From JAGQRJ01 sp041402045 (GTDB taxonomy: Bacteria; Planctomycetota; J058), in contig JAWKSZ010000041.1 in assembly GCA_041402045.1 (NCBI GenBank), positions 8,347 to 72,346 of the forward strand: a DNA stretch of 64,000 nt. Direction: 5' to 3'. The notes under the pieces were generated by a model, which worked only from the letters and a program-made list of their open reading frames with translations, ran no database searches and had not been told where the DNA came from. How positions within the stretch are numbered: position 1 is the stretch's first letter; each line of letters begins with the position of its first letter. Of the stretch, positions 39,101-47,428 are shown piece by piece. The position numbers were made by a program, and so were the translations under genes.

Positions 39101-39853
39101 GGCCTCGGCGTCGGCCCGGCGCTGGTCGTCGAGGCGGCGCTGCCAGTACTCGAGCTCGCGCTCGGCGATCGTGTACTTGCGCTGCGCGCGGTCGCGGCGC
39201 ACGCCGAGCAGGTCCTGGCGAGCGTCGTAGCTCGAGAGCTCCTGCTCCGCCGCGGAGATCTCGGCGCGCAGCGCCGCGCGCTGGGCCAAGCTGCGCAGAT
39301 ACTCCGCTCGCCCGGGCTCGGCCTCGGGCCGCGGCGCGGCGCGCAAGGTCTCCTCCAGCGTGCCCAGCTGCTGGCGCAACCGAGCCAGGTTCCCGGGCAG
39401 GCTCGCGCGACGGTCGCTGCGCAGGCTGGTCTCCGCGCGCAGCTTCTCGATCAGCTCCTTGGCCACGGTCAGCTCGCCCGAGGCGCGCGCGCGCTCCTGC
39501 TCGAGCTGGCTCGGGGTCAGCGGCGCGTCCAGGGGCAACGCCGGGAGCGGGCTCGCGAGCTCGGCGCGGTAGGCGGCGAGCTTGCCGGGGGCCTCGTCCG
39601 CCAGCCGCGCGAAGTCGGCGCCGCGCGCGGTGAGGTCTTCGGCCTGGCGCAGGACGTCCAGGGCCTGGCGGTAGGCAGCCTCGGCTGCGGCTTTCTCCGT
39701 GGGCTCCAGCGCCGCCTCGGCCAGCCCCGCGATCCGCGACTCGACCTGGGCGATCGTGGGCCGCGCGTCGTCCAGGGGGTCCTGGCCCCGGGCAGGGACG
39801 GCCCCGAGCAAGAGCCATACGCAGAGCAGGGCGAGACGCAGGGATCGCGGCAT
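36104..39853 (-). CDS. large MscS/MscK-type mechanosensitive channel
   Basis: 1249 residues. Signal peptide (LALLCVWLLLGAVPARGQ), then a periplasmic coiled-coil region (about 20-470) as in KefA/MscK. About ten membrane helices follow, interrupted by a charged low-complexity loop (about 760-870). The C-terminal MscS core has the pore helix LTFGLAFGLQEIFANFVSGLILL and the beta domain RPIRVGDTVTVAGINGKV ... IPNKTFVTGDVVNWT. Gates in response to membrane tension and protects against hypo-osmotic shock. ATG start at 39853 chosen for the signal peptide; the frame upstream is the repeat array. Confidence 0.9.
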   Translation of the reverse strand: MPRSLRLALLCVWLLLGAVPARGQDPLDDARPTIAQVESRIAGLAEAALEPTEKAAAEAAYRQALDVLRQAEDLTARGADFARLADEAPGKLAAYRAELASPLPALPLDAPLTPSQLEQERARASGELTVAKELIEKLRAETSLRSDRRASLPGNLARLRQQLGTLEETLRAAPRPEAEPGRAEYLRSLAQRAALRAEISAAEQELSSYDARQDLLGVRRDRAQRKYTIAERELEYWQRRLDDQRRADAEAAARETERQRQAALSIPRLRALAEANQALATARSDDGGWVDRLERAAKDLTQARAQLDTLRENFRALRRRERAAGLNQAMGAILRKRYAETLDPFQLRRAVWNTQADLAQAEVASIEYGEQREGAGDLEQELARLEADTPLEGAAREVALQLIEARRDLLEAALGDTERLALILIDLDATRRELQQANAEFRAYMEERILWVRSAQNGVIASPKQVEAFGRWLFDAAAWAQAFRLAFEHFGRNPFELAFGVFLLLLLGAGYGLARTTLSAPATRVSIQLTLRKLLRVALIGLPLPGVVLLFALALGRPPAQIQPAVAVSALLRHVALAAYFGWVLYGLLVKKGVGADLRWPEGTRAYLRKHLVWFFPLRIVLGSVVTGFESQPHAEWADSLGRIAFCLGEVVLWSYLYLTLRHQSPVVENLRERRGEGILLKLRPLWYPFAVGTPLVLIVLSLAGYTYTALHLERRLLGSLLVVVILMTAYGIAIRWLLLARRQVAQQQIANLAPVVEAEAPSADDASPGQAPEDAPAEGQAPEDAGLSPLPPHAERPASAAATGTPDAPPAAPAAVRPGTGRLTETGRYSREGEGSTIQEREADAIDLAAIREQTGRLFRSMAAVALLIALWAIWADVLPALKRLEQVQLWPTVDLVPAEEQHYPALEKGWSAEQAAVDAPADDAAEGAAEAPAAPTPTLSPTLGPRLPTTPAADASPAPAAVETRVTLLHLGLALFALGLTFLVAQNLPGLLELVLLQRLPLDAGARYALISVTRYAVVFVGVTFALGKLGVSWASIQWLAAALTFGLAFGLQEIFANFVSGLILLAERPIRVGDTVTVAGINGKVAKIRIRATTIEQWNGKELVIPNKTFVTGDVVNWTLTNPSLRLDIPIGVAYGTPVPFVQELLTELAGEHPDVLKDPPIKAVFLGFGASSLDLELRVWLPSPNEILPVRDALLVAIQEAFAAHGIEIAFPQQDLHVRSGALEVKLQGQLPGPEGPSLSGPAGA

Positions 39854-39935
39854 GACCAGGGCCTCCAGCGCCCAGGGGGAGCACTCTATCCCGATCCCGC
39901 GCGGTTGCGGCGCCTGGGTTCCCAACGCAGCGCGC

Positions 39936-40600
39936 CCGGCGAGCGGCGGGAAGCCGCGAGCGCGCAGCCGGCCGCGGCGCCTGCCCTTCCCCAACGCAGC
40001 GCGGCCGGCGAGCGGCGAAGCGGCCGGCGAGCGGCGAAGCCGCGAGCGCGCAGCCGGCGAGCGGCGAAGCCGCGAGCGCGCGGCCGGCGAGCGGCGAAGC
40101 GGCCGGCGAGCGGCGAAGCCGCGAGCGCGCAGCCGGCGAGCGGCGAAGCCGCGAGCGCGCGGCCGGCGAGCGGCGAAGCCGCGAGCGCGCGGCCGGCGAG
40201 CGGCGAAGCGGCCGGCGAGCGGCGAAGCCGCGAGCGCGCAGCCGGCGAGCGGCGAAGCGGCCGGCGAGCGGCGAAGCCGCGAGCGCGCAGCCGGCGAGCG
40301 GCGAAGCGGCCGGCGAGCGGCGAAGCCGCGAGCGCGCAGCCAGCGAGCGGCGAAGCGGCCGGCGAGCGGCGAAGCCGCGAGCGCGCAGCCGGCGAGCGGC
40401 GAAGCGGCCGGCGAGCGGCGAAGCCGCGAGCGCGCAGCCGGCGAGCGGCGAAGCCGCGAGCGCGCGGCCGGCCGCGGCCGGCGAGCGGCGAAGCCGCGAG
40501 CGCGCGGCCGGCCGCGGCGCCTACCCTTCCCCAACGCAGGGCGCCCGGCGAGCGGCGAAGCCGCGAGCGCGCAGCCGGCCGCGAAGCGGCCGGCGAGCCC
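39936..40600. repeat. tandem GC-rich repeat array (GCCGGCGAGCGGCGAAGC units)
   Basis: About 21 copies of GAGCGGCGAAGC alternate between GGCCGGC and CGCGAGCGCGC(A/G)GCCGGC linkers, and a second-order segment GCGCCTxCCCTTCCCCAACGCAG appears near 39,980 and 40,520 with a variant near 39,910. There are no unique spacers. The array follows the moxR stop (read on the minus strand), separates it from the MscS gene, and ends with the same hairpins as the 22.7 kb block. The reading frame is open in all phases only because of composition; no gene called. Confidence 0.85.
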
Positions 40601-40617
40601 CTTGGGGGTGAGGGTGA

Positions 40618-40660
40618 GGGGCTTTGCCCCGAACCCGAGGGGGTCTGGGACAGACCCCCT
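40618..40660 (-). terminator. double hairpin after moxR
   Basis: GGGGCTTTGCCCC (40618-40630) and a 10-base-pair stem AGGGGGTCTG-GGA-CAGACCCCCT (40638-40660) lie 5 bases beyond the moxR stop. Their sequence and order match the pair after tRNA-Leu at 22930-22970. Confidence 0.6.
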
Positions 40661-40664
40661 GAAA

Positions 40665-41585
40665 CTAGACCGGAACGGGCTCGAGCTCGAGGAGCTGGCG
40701 CAGGGCGTCCTGGGCCTGGGCGAAGGTGCCGTGGCCGACCACGCGGTGGGCCATGATCGGGAGGAAGAGCTCCTGCACGTCGTCGGGGACCACGTATTCG
40801 CGACCGCGCACGAGGGCCAGGGCCTGGCTCGCGCGGCGCAGGGCCAGGGAGCCGCGGGGGCTGATCCCGACCGCGAGCTGCTCCCAGCTCCGCGAGCGTT
40901 GGGCGAGGGCGACGATGTAGTCGACGATCGACTCCTCGACGCGGACCTCCCGGGTGGCCGCCTGCAGCGCGAGTACGTCGTCGCGGCTGGCCACCGCGGT
41001 CAGCGCCTGGAGCGGGTGGGACTTCGTCTGGGCGGTGAGCACCGCCTTCTCCTGGGCCGCCGTGGGGTAGCCAATGCTCAGCCGGATCAGGAACCGGTCG
41101 AGCTGGGAGTCCGGGAGCGGATACGTGCCCTCGGACTCGCTCGGGTTCTGGGTGGCGAGCACGAGGAACGGGTCGGGCAGCTCGCGGGTCACGCCGTCCA
41201 CCGAGACCGAGGCCTCGCTCATGGCCTCGAGCAGGCTGGACTGGGTGCGCGGGTTGGTGCGGTTGATCTCGTCGGCCAGGATCACGTTCGCGAACACGGG
41301 CCCCGGCTGGAACACGAACTCGCGCTTCGACTGGTCGTAGATCGAGACCCCCAGAATGTCGCTGGGCAACAGGTCGGGGGTGAACTGGATCCGGTGGAAG
41401 TCGCAGTTGATCGAGCGCGCGAGGGCCTTGGCGAGGGTCGTCTTGCCCACGCCGGGGGCGTCCTCGATCAGCACGTGCCCCCCCGCGAGGAGCGCGGTCA
41501 GGAGGTGGTCGACGACCTGCGCGCGGCCCTGGAACACGCCGCGCACGCTCTCGCCCAGCTTGGCGACGACCTCGATCGGCTCCAC
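40665..41585 (-). CDS. MoxR-family AAA+ ATPase
   Basis: 306 residues. AAA+ ATPase of the MoxR branch: Walker A EDAPGVGKTTLAKALA, Walker B VILADEINRTNPRTQSSLLEAM, sensor 1 LATQNP and a C-terminal lid (GISPRGSLALRRASQALAL). MoxR proteins act as chaperones in assembly of metalloenzymes or envelope complexes, usually next to DUF58 and VWA genes, which are absent here. GTG start 2 bases after the nadC stop with GGAGG upstream, so cotranscribed with nadC. Confidence 0.92.
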   Translation of the reverse strand: MEPIEVVAKLGESVRGVFQGRAQVVDHLLTALLAGGHVLIEDAPGVGKTTLAKALARSINCDFHRIQFTPDLLPSDILGVSIYDQSKREFVFQPGPVFANVILADEINRTNPRTQSSLLEAMSEASVSVDGVTRELPDPFLVLATQNPSESEGTYPLPDSQLDRFLIRLSIGYPTAAQEKAVLTAQTKSHPLQALTAVASRDDVLALQAATREVRVEESIVDYIVALAQRSRSWEQLAVGISPRGSLALRRASQALALVRGREYVVPDDVQELFLPIMAHRVVGHGTFAQAQDALRQLLELEPVPV

Positions 41586-41587
41586 GC

Positions 41588-42478
41588 TCAGGCCTCCGGG
41601 GGCAAGAAGTCGAGGGCCACGTCGAGGGCCGGCGACGAGTGGGTGATCCAGCCGCTCGAGATCCGGTCCACGCCGGTCTGGGCGTAGCCCACGATCGTGT
41701 CCAGGTCGATCCCGCCCGAGGCCTCGAGCAGCGGCGGCTCTACCCCGCGGGCGTGGGCGTCGTGGCGGACCTTGGTCACCGTCACCGCGAGCTGCGGCGG
41801 GTCCATGTTGTCGAGGAGCACGATCTCGGCGCCGGCGCGGCTGGCCTCGAGCGCGCCCTCGCACGTCGTGACCTCGATCTCGACCGGGGTGCCCGGGGGC
41901 GCGGCCTCGCGCGCGCGGGCGATCACGTCGGGGATCCGGGTCTCGCCGCCCATGAGCGCGAGGTGGTTGTCCTTGAGCAGGACCTGGTCGTAGAGCCCGA
42001 AGCGGTGGTTCACCCCGCCCCCGGTGCGCACGGCGTATTTCTCGAGCAGGCGCCAGCCCGGGGTGGTCTTGCGCGTGTCGAGCACGTGGGCGCTGGTCCC
42101 GTGGATCGCGTCCACGAAGCGCTTGGTCGCGGTGGCCACGCCCCCCAGGCGCTGCAGCAGGTTCAGCAGCAGGCGCTCGGCGGCGAGGACCCCGCGGGCA
42201 GGGCCCGCGAGCTCCGCCACCGCGGTCCCGGGCTCGACCACGTCGCCGTCGGCGTGGTTCGCCGTGAAGCGGGCCTCGGGGACGATCCGCGCCAGGACCT
42301 TCACGGCCAGGGGCAACCCGCACACGACCCCGCCTTCGCGGTAGATCACCTGGGCGCGGCAGGTCGCGTCCGCCGGGATCACCCGCGAGGTGACGTCGCC
42401 CTCTTCGCGCAGGTCCTCTTCGATCGCCACGTCGAGCAACCGCTCGACGTCAGCGTGCTCGAACACCGAATCCGTCAC
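41588..42478 (-). CDS. nadC: nicotinate-nucleotide diphosphorylase (quinolinate phosphoribosyltransferase)
   Basis: 296 residues; converts quinolinate and PRPP to nicotinate mononucleotide in de novo NAD synthesis. Landmarks: EEDLREEGDVTS near the N-terminus, LLNLLQRLGGVATAT, the active-site DTRKTTPGWR, RTGGGVNHRFGLYD, KDNHLA and the C-terminal barrel strands EIEVTTCEGALEA and EASGGIDLDTI. Normal family length. First gene of the nadC-moxR unit. nadA and nadB are not nearby. Confidence 0.95.
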   Translation of the reverse strand: MTDSVFEHADVERLLDVAIEEDLREEGDVTSRVIPADATCRAQVIYREGGVVCGLPLAVKVLARIVPEARFTANHADGDVVEPGTAVAELAGPARGVLAAERLLLNLLQRLGGVATATKRFVDAIHGTSAHVLDTRKTTPGWRLLEKYAVRTGGGVNHRFGLYDQVLLKDNHLALMGGETRIPDVIARAREAAPPGTPVEIEVTTCEGALEASRAGAEIVLLDNMDPPQLAVTVTKVRHDAHARGVEPPLLEASGGIDLDTIVGYAQTGVDRISSGWITHSSPALDVALDFLPPEA

Positions 42479-42916
42479 CCGAACCCCCGGTCTCTGCGGC
42501 CGGTTCTGAGTCTAACCCCAACCCCGACCGCTGACTGAACGTCGAAGGGCGGTCGCAGGGACCCAACTTCGACCCACCACCGTGAACAACGCGCGCAGCG
42601 CTGGCTTCCAAGTTCGGAAACCGACAGCGGCGGAAACGCATGCGTCCCAAGGCACTACGCTTCTCGCGGGCGGCCCTAACCCTCGCGGAATGGCCCGAGG
42701 GCGGGGCGTCCCGCCCCGGGGCGGGGCTTAACCCGCCGTCAGCACTGAGCTTGCCCACTGGCGACGGGCGTCGAAGTGCAACATCAAGCGCTGCAAGCGC
42801 TTAGTCAACACCCATGACGCGTCGCAGCGCGAGTCCGACGGAAAAAGTCGATCGAACCAGTTACACGGAACCGAGTTTGCGCATATCCGGGGTGAGAGCG
42901 CGTGAGGTGGAGACGC
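42479..42916. other. divergent intergenic region nadC / PilZ with hairpins
   Basis: 438 bases without a credible gene, less GC-rich than its surroundings. It holds a GC hairpin at 42699-42716 (GGCGGG/CCCGCC), a palindrome AAGCGCT-GCA-AGCGCTT at 42786-42802 that could be an operator, and an AT-richer stretch around 42840-42885 likely containing the PilZ gene promoter (no clear consensus). Confidence 0.5.
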
Positions 42917-43441
42917 ATGGGAGCTGAACGCCGGGCCTTTCCTCGCTACCCCGTCCAGGGTGTGTCGGCGGAGATCACCAACGTGATCGGTCGGGGCTCG
43001 CCCACCGCGGGCGCCGCGCTCCTCAACTGGAGCCAGGGCGGGGTGCTGCTTCGTGTGCCGACCCCCAAGCGCCGCTTCCTCCTGGGGGGGCGCAAGCCCG
43101 CCCTCGCCGAGCGCGACCTGCTGGCCTGCACGGTGACCCTGCCCGACGGAGAGCCCGTCGCGATCAAGGGCGACGTGCGCCGCGTCGAGCCCTCCCAGGA
43201 CGACCCCCGCTGGCTGGAGGTCGGCCTCGCCGTCGACCGCCAGGCGACGCCGCCCCAGTTCCTCGTCGCCCTGCGCGCGGCCTTCGAGCCGCGCGGCGAG
43301 GGCAGCCCCACCCGCGCCACCGCGCGCCTCGAGCGCTGGTCGAGCCGCACCCGCTCCGGGGTCGCCCGCCCGAGCGCCGAGGTGCACGCCGAGAGCGAGC
43401 GCCTGCGCGCGCCGCGCCGCGGCTCCGCGCGTTTGAACTAA
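42917..43441 (+). CDS. PilZ-like domain protein
   Basis: 174 residues. The N-terminus GAERRAFPRYPVQG matches the RxxxR c-di-GMP-binding opening of PilZ domains, and LLNWSQGGVLLRV corresponds to the (D/N)xSxxG motif in the barrel. A basic, Ser/Arg-rich C-terminal tail follows (about 125-174). Probably a c-di-GMP effector; target unknown. ATG 42917 preferred over an in-frame GTG 15 bases upstream because PilZ homology starts there. Its stop abuts the stop of the convergent gene. Confidence 0.8.
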   Translation: MGAERRAFPRYPVQGVSAEITNVIGRGSPTAGAALLNWSQGGVLLRVPTPKRRFLLGGRKPALAERDLLACTVTLPDGEPVAIKGDVRRVEPSQDDPRWLEVGLAVDRQATPPQFLVALRAAFEPRGEGSPTRATARLERWSSRTRSGVARPSAEVHAESERLRAPRRGSARLN

Positions 43442-43648
43442 CTAGAGCTCGACGTTGGCGACGTAGCAGGGGCGACCGGGGCCGCTGCACTCGTCGACGC
43501 ACACCAGCACGCCGTCGGGGCCCAGGACCTCCTGGGTGCGGTTGCAGCGGCTGGGGGTGCTGAGCTCCTGCTCCGGGCGAGGGTCCACCGGGGGCGGGAA
43601 GAAGAACGCCTTGTTGGTGAGGTAGCGGCAGTAGTGCGGCGGCTTCAT
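43442..43648 (-). CDS. small Cys-containing protein after a molybdenum hydroxylase operon
   Basis: 68 residues with five cysteines (positions 7, 35, 50, 54 and 61), a KAFFFPPP segment and a C-terminal DECSGPGRPCYVANVEL. No signal peptide; no family recognised. The ATG overlaps the stop of the FAD subunit gene (ATGA), so it is made together with the hydroxylase. It could be an accessory or small structural subunit, or a metal-binding protein. Confidence 0.7.
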   Translation of the reverse strand: MKPPHYCRYLTNKAFFFPPPVDPRPEQELSTPSRCNRTQEVLGPDGVLVCVDECSGPGRPCYVANVEL

Positions 43649-44607
43649 TGGTTCAGCTCCCGGAGCGCGCGCTCGACCAGGCGTTTCAGGATCACGACCT
43701 TGTGCTTGTTCATGGCCAGGGGCGTCGCCTTGGCGACGGTCGCCTCGGCGGCGGCGGCGATCCGGGTCTCGTCCAGGGCCTTCCCCACCAGCTCGGCCTC
43801 GGCCTCCTTGGCGCGGTAGGGCACCGGGGAGACCGCGCCGCACACGATCCGCGCGGCTTTGACCTTGCCGTCGGCGAGCTCGAGGGCGCACACCACCGAG
43901 GCCAGGGCGAAGTCGAAGCTCTGGCGCTCGCGCAGCTCCTTGTAGACCGAGCGCCGAGTGAGCGCGCTCGGGGTGTAGCGCACGGCCTGGATCAGCTCGC
44001 CGTGGGCCAGGGTGTGGTCGGTCCACTTGCCCTGGGCGGGGTTGCCGTAGAGCTCGGCCACCGGCAGCTCACGGGTGCCCTCGGGGCCGACCACGGTCAG
44101 CACCGCGTCGCCGGCGATCAGCGCCGGGGCGAGGTTCGAGGGGTGCGCGCTGGCGCAGCCGCCCTTGACGAAGATCGCGTGGTAGCGGTTGAAGGCGTCC
44201 GGGGCCTGGGCCGAGCACTGGTCGTCGCCGCGCTTGTAGCAGGCGAAGTCGCTGCCGCGGAAGTAGGCGCAGCGCGTGTACTGGCAGAGGTTCCCGCCCA
44301 GGGTCGCGCGGTTGCGGATCTGGGGGGTGGCCGCCTCCGCCGCGGCCTGAGCCAAGGCGGGGAAGTCCTTGGCCAGGGCCGGGTCCTTGCCGAGCTCGGC
44401 CAGGGTCAGGTGCGCGGGCAACACGCCGGCGCCGCCTGGCGTCTTGACCCGGTGCAGGCTCACCAGGTCCGTGGGCTCGAGCAGGCGCTCCTTGAGCAGG
44501 TCCATGAGGTCGAGGCCGGCGCCCTTGGCGTGAGCGTCCGGGCGCTTCTTCAGCGCCTGGGCCGCGGCCTCGTAGCTCTCGGCGGTGTGGTACGCGAAGC
44601 GGTGCAT
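43645..44607 (-). CDS. FAD-binding subunit of PaoABC-like molybdenum hydroxylase
   Basis: 320 residues. FAD-binding domain of the CO-dehydrogenase/xanthine-oxidase medium subunit: AKGAGLDLMDLLKERL, the ATLGGNLCQ flavin-binding motif, and a C-terminal CODH_C helical domain. A cysteine-rich insert (CQYTRCAYFRGSDFACYK and then CSAQ) corresponds to the extra [4Fe-4S] cluster of PaoB and hydroxybenzoyl-CoA reductase subunits. It passes electrons between the Mo/Fe-S subunits and FAD. It lacks its own export signal and would travel with the Tat-bearing Fe-S subunit. Confidence 0.9.
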   Translation of the reverse strand: MHRFAYHTAESYEAAAQALKKRPDAHAKGAGLDLMDLLKERLLEPTDLVSLHRVKTPGGAGVLPAHLTLAELGKDPALAKDFPALAQAAAEAATPQIRNRATLGGNLCQYTRCAYFRGSDFACYKRGDDQCSAQAPDAFNRYHAIFVKGGCASAHPSNLAPALIAGDAVLTVVGPEGTRELPVAELYGNPAQGKWTDHTLAHGELIQAVRYTPSALTRRSVYKELRERQSFDFALASVVCALELADGKVKAARIVCGAVSPVPYRAKEAEAELVGKALDETRIAAAAEATVAKATPLAMNKHKVVILKRLVERALRELNQ

Positions 44608-44608
44608 G

Positions 44609-46757
44609 CTAGACCTCTCCCAAAGCCGCGAGGACCTTGTCGGGTGTGATCGGGAGCGAGCGCACCCGCGCCCCGATCGCGTTGGCCACGGCGTTGCCGA
44701 TCGCCCCCGCGGTGGGCACCGCCGGCGGCTCGCCGAGGCTCGACATGCTCGTGGTGCTGATCCCGTTGGCCACGCTCATGGGGATCGAGACGATCTCGGG
44801 CACGTCGAGGGCGCCCACGATCTTGTAGTCGAGCAGGTTGGGATTGAGCATGCAGCCCGTGCGCCGGTCGAGGTGGCGCTCCTCGAACAGGGCGTAGCTG
44901 ATCCCCTGGATCACCGCGCCGTTGATCTGGCTGCGCGCGAGCAGCGGGTCCGCCACGAGCCCGCAGTCCTGGACCGCGACGACCTTGAGCACGCGCACGA
45001 GGCCCGTCTCCACGTCGACCTCGACCTCCGCGAACTGCACGCCCGCGACCTCGGGGGCGAAGCGCGGGAGCGAGAACAGCTCGCGGTGCCGACCGGTGAG
45101 CGCGACGAAGTCGGGCAACAGCCCGCAGGCCTTGGCGAAGGCGGAGTCCGTCGCCCGCCCACGAGCTTGCCGTCCAGCGGTCGAGGTCTCGGGCGGGAGC
45201 TCGAACACCTGGGCCACGCCGTCGATCAGGCGCTGCTTGGCCTCGGCGTAGGCCCGCCTGGCGCGCGACCGGCCCGATCAGAGGCGCGGTCGTCGAGCCG
45301 CCGGAGCCGTGGCGTAGGGGTCGTTGGTGTTCCCGAGCTGGACCTCGATCTGCTCCGGCCAGCCCGAGCTCTTCGGCGACGCTGAGCGCGAGCACGGTCC
45401 GGGTCCCGGTCCCAATGTCCTGGGCGCCCGAGGCCACGAGCACGTGGCCGTCCTTGCCGATCCGGCAGCGCACCGAGCAGCCGGGCCGCCCGTTGTGCTT
45501 CCACTTCGCGGCGACGCCGATCCCGCGCTTGAGCGGGCCCTTCCCCTCGCCGTCCTTGGTCGCGCCGGCTCCAGCCGATCGCCTCGGCGCCCAGCTCGTA
45601 CTGCCGCTGGCGCACCGGGTGCGGGTCGTTCTGCTTGCGCAGCTCGAGGGGGTCCATGCCCAGCTCCGCGGCGAGCTCGTCGATCATGCCCTCCAGCGCG
45701 AAGAAGCCCTGGGGGTGCGCCGGCGCGCGGGCGCCCCGCCGCGCCGGCGTTGGTCAGCGTGGTGCTGGTCGAGCGTGGCCTCGAAGGCGTAGACCGCGGG
45801 GTTGACCACGTTGGCGCTGGGCGCCGCGCCGCCCGGCCGTGCCCCAGGTGTACGCCGGCAGGCCGTCCTTGCTCGCCGAAGGTGCACTTCTGGATCGAGT
45901 CCGGGCGGTTGCCGGCGATCAGGTCTCGGCTTGCGCTCGAGCAGCGCGCCGGCAGGGGCGCTTGGTGGCCTTGGCCGCCTGGCTGGAGCACGTCCCCAGG
46001 CGTCGGCGCCGAACTTGGAGCCGAAGCCGCCGCCCATGTGCTCGGTGATCACCGTCACGTGCTTGGGCTGGATCCCCAGCGCCTGGGCCAGGAGGTGTTC
46101 TGGAAGGCGAAGGTCGCCTGGGTCGAGCGTAGCAGGTCGGGTGCTCCTCCCAGCGGCTGCAGCCGTGGGTCTCAGTCTCGAGTGGGTCTGGACACGGGTG
46201 CAGTGCTCGCGCTCGAGCACGACGTCGGCCTTGGCGTGAGCGGCCTCGACCGCGCGGGTCGCCTGGGTGTCGCGCCGACCTGGATCACGTTGCCCCCGCC
46301 GCCGCGCCGGCACGACCTGCGGGCCTTGGGCCCCATGGCCGTCGTCCACCGCGTGCGAGCAGGACCTTGTAGTCGACATCGAGGGCGGCCAGCGCGTCGC
46401 GCAGCTGCTCCTCGCTCTCGGCGGCCACCCCACCAGCGGCTGGCCGGCGTAGAACACCTGGTCCGCGAGGACTCGGCCTGAAGCACGCCGGGGAGCGCCT
46501 TGACCGCGGCCAGGTTCACCCCGGACCTCGCCCGGGCGTGGGCCGCGCCCAGGATCCCGCCGTAGATCGGGTCCTCGAGCGTCGTAGCTGTAACGCGCCT
46601 TGCCGCTTGACCTTGGCCCATACGTCGATCCGCGGGCGTCCTTGCCCGACGGCGAGGGGTGTCGAGGTCCCAGGGCTTCGGGCACGCCCGCGAGACCTGG
46701 GCCTCGACCTCGAGCTCGGCCCTCTCGAAGCCCGGGCGCAGCTTCTCGTTGCTCGAT
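44609..46757 (-). pseudogene. molybdopterin-binding subunit of PaoABC-like hydroxylase, frameshifted
   Basis: About 716 codons after correction, close to PaoC length. The 3' third (44609-45160) is intact: FAEVEVDVETGLVRVLKVVAVQDCG, INGAVIQGISYALFEE, GEPPAVPTAGAIGNAVANAIG with the near-terminal catalytic-Glu-type GEPP motif. Upstream, pieces such as RIDVWAKV, YGGILGAAHARARV, VNLAAVKALPGVLQAES and HMGGGFGSKFGAD lie in shifting frames, with at least eight indels. The likely start at 46757 reads ATcGAGC, an ATGAGC with an inserted C. Binds Mo-molybdopterin cytosine dinucleotide and oxidises aldehydes or aromatics. Probably intact in vivo. Confidence 0.8.
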
Positions 46758-47380
46758 GCAGGCCTCCTGCCGCCTGGAACACGTGGGGTAGGTGCGCAAC
46801 GGCAGAGGTTCCCGACCACGGCGTGCTTGGTCTGCTCGAGGGTCCGGGCGCTTCACGTCGCAGGAGCGCGGCGCAGCTCATGAGCATACTTGAGGTGCAG
46901 AACCCGCACTGCATGGCGTCGCAGGCCACGAAGGCCTCCTGGATCGGCGCGAGCTTCTCGTCGCTGCCGATCCCCTCGATCGTGGTCACCTCGGCGCCGG
47001 CCACGTCGACCGCCAGCAGCAGGCAGGCGTTGACCGTGGCCCCGTCCAGCCACACGGTGCAAGCGCCGCAGGAGCCGCGGTCGCACACCCGCTTGGTGCC
47101 GGTCGCGCCGATCCGGTCGCGCAGCGCGTCGAGGAGCGTGACCCGGGGCTCGACGGAGAGGGTCGTAGGCTTGCCGTTGAGGGTGAACTTCACCTCGACC
47201 GCGTCGGGGCCCAGGGTCGAGATCCCGGCCTCCTGCGGCTTCTTGGGCAGCGCCCCCTCGGCGTCCTGGGCCTGGGCGCGACGCCCGAGCACTCCGGCAG
47301 GCCGCGGCCCCCGCTCCCTTCAACATGGCGCGGCGGGAGACGCCTCGCTCGGGTTGGGTCGCTGCCCCCGCTTCCTCGAC
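46754..47380 (-). pseudogene. Tat-exported [2Fe-2S] subunit of PaoABC-like hydroxylase, frameshifted
   Basis: Twin-arginine signal VSRRAMLKGAGAAA near 47341-47300, then (after a shift) an intact two-cluster Fe-S domain. Cluster one is CDRGSCGACTVWLDG plus a downstream Cys; cluster two is MQCGFCTSSM and, in another frame, NLCRCATYPHVFQ. The Tat signal implies export of the folded, cofactor-loaded complex, as for E. coli PaoABC. At least three indels. The true start codon is not visible in the current sequence; 47380 is an estimate. Confidence 0.75.
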
Positions 47381-47428
47381 CCGCGATCGTAAGGGATCGC
47401 GGGGAGGTCAGGCGAGGGCATGCCGCGG

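Noticed and set aside
39936..40600. Possible CRISPR array
   Set aside because: Units are adjacent or separated by linkers that are themselves repeated; there are no unique spacers and no cas genes.
36191..40756. Very long plus-strand open frame (about 1520 codons)
   Set aside because: It is the antisense shadow of the MscS gene and the repeat array. The product is low-complexity Gly/Arg/Glu/Val without domains, while the minus strand encodes a clear MscS channel.
40665..42323. moxR extended upstream into the nadC region
   Set aside because: The upstream part is the out-of-frame shadow of nadC; a GTG with GGAGG sits 2 bases after the nadC stop.
44609..47380. One fused Fe-S/molybdenum subunit gene
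   Set aside because: The ATcGAGC context at 46757 and subunit lengths fit two genes joined by an ATGA-type overlap with an inserted C better than a fusion.
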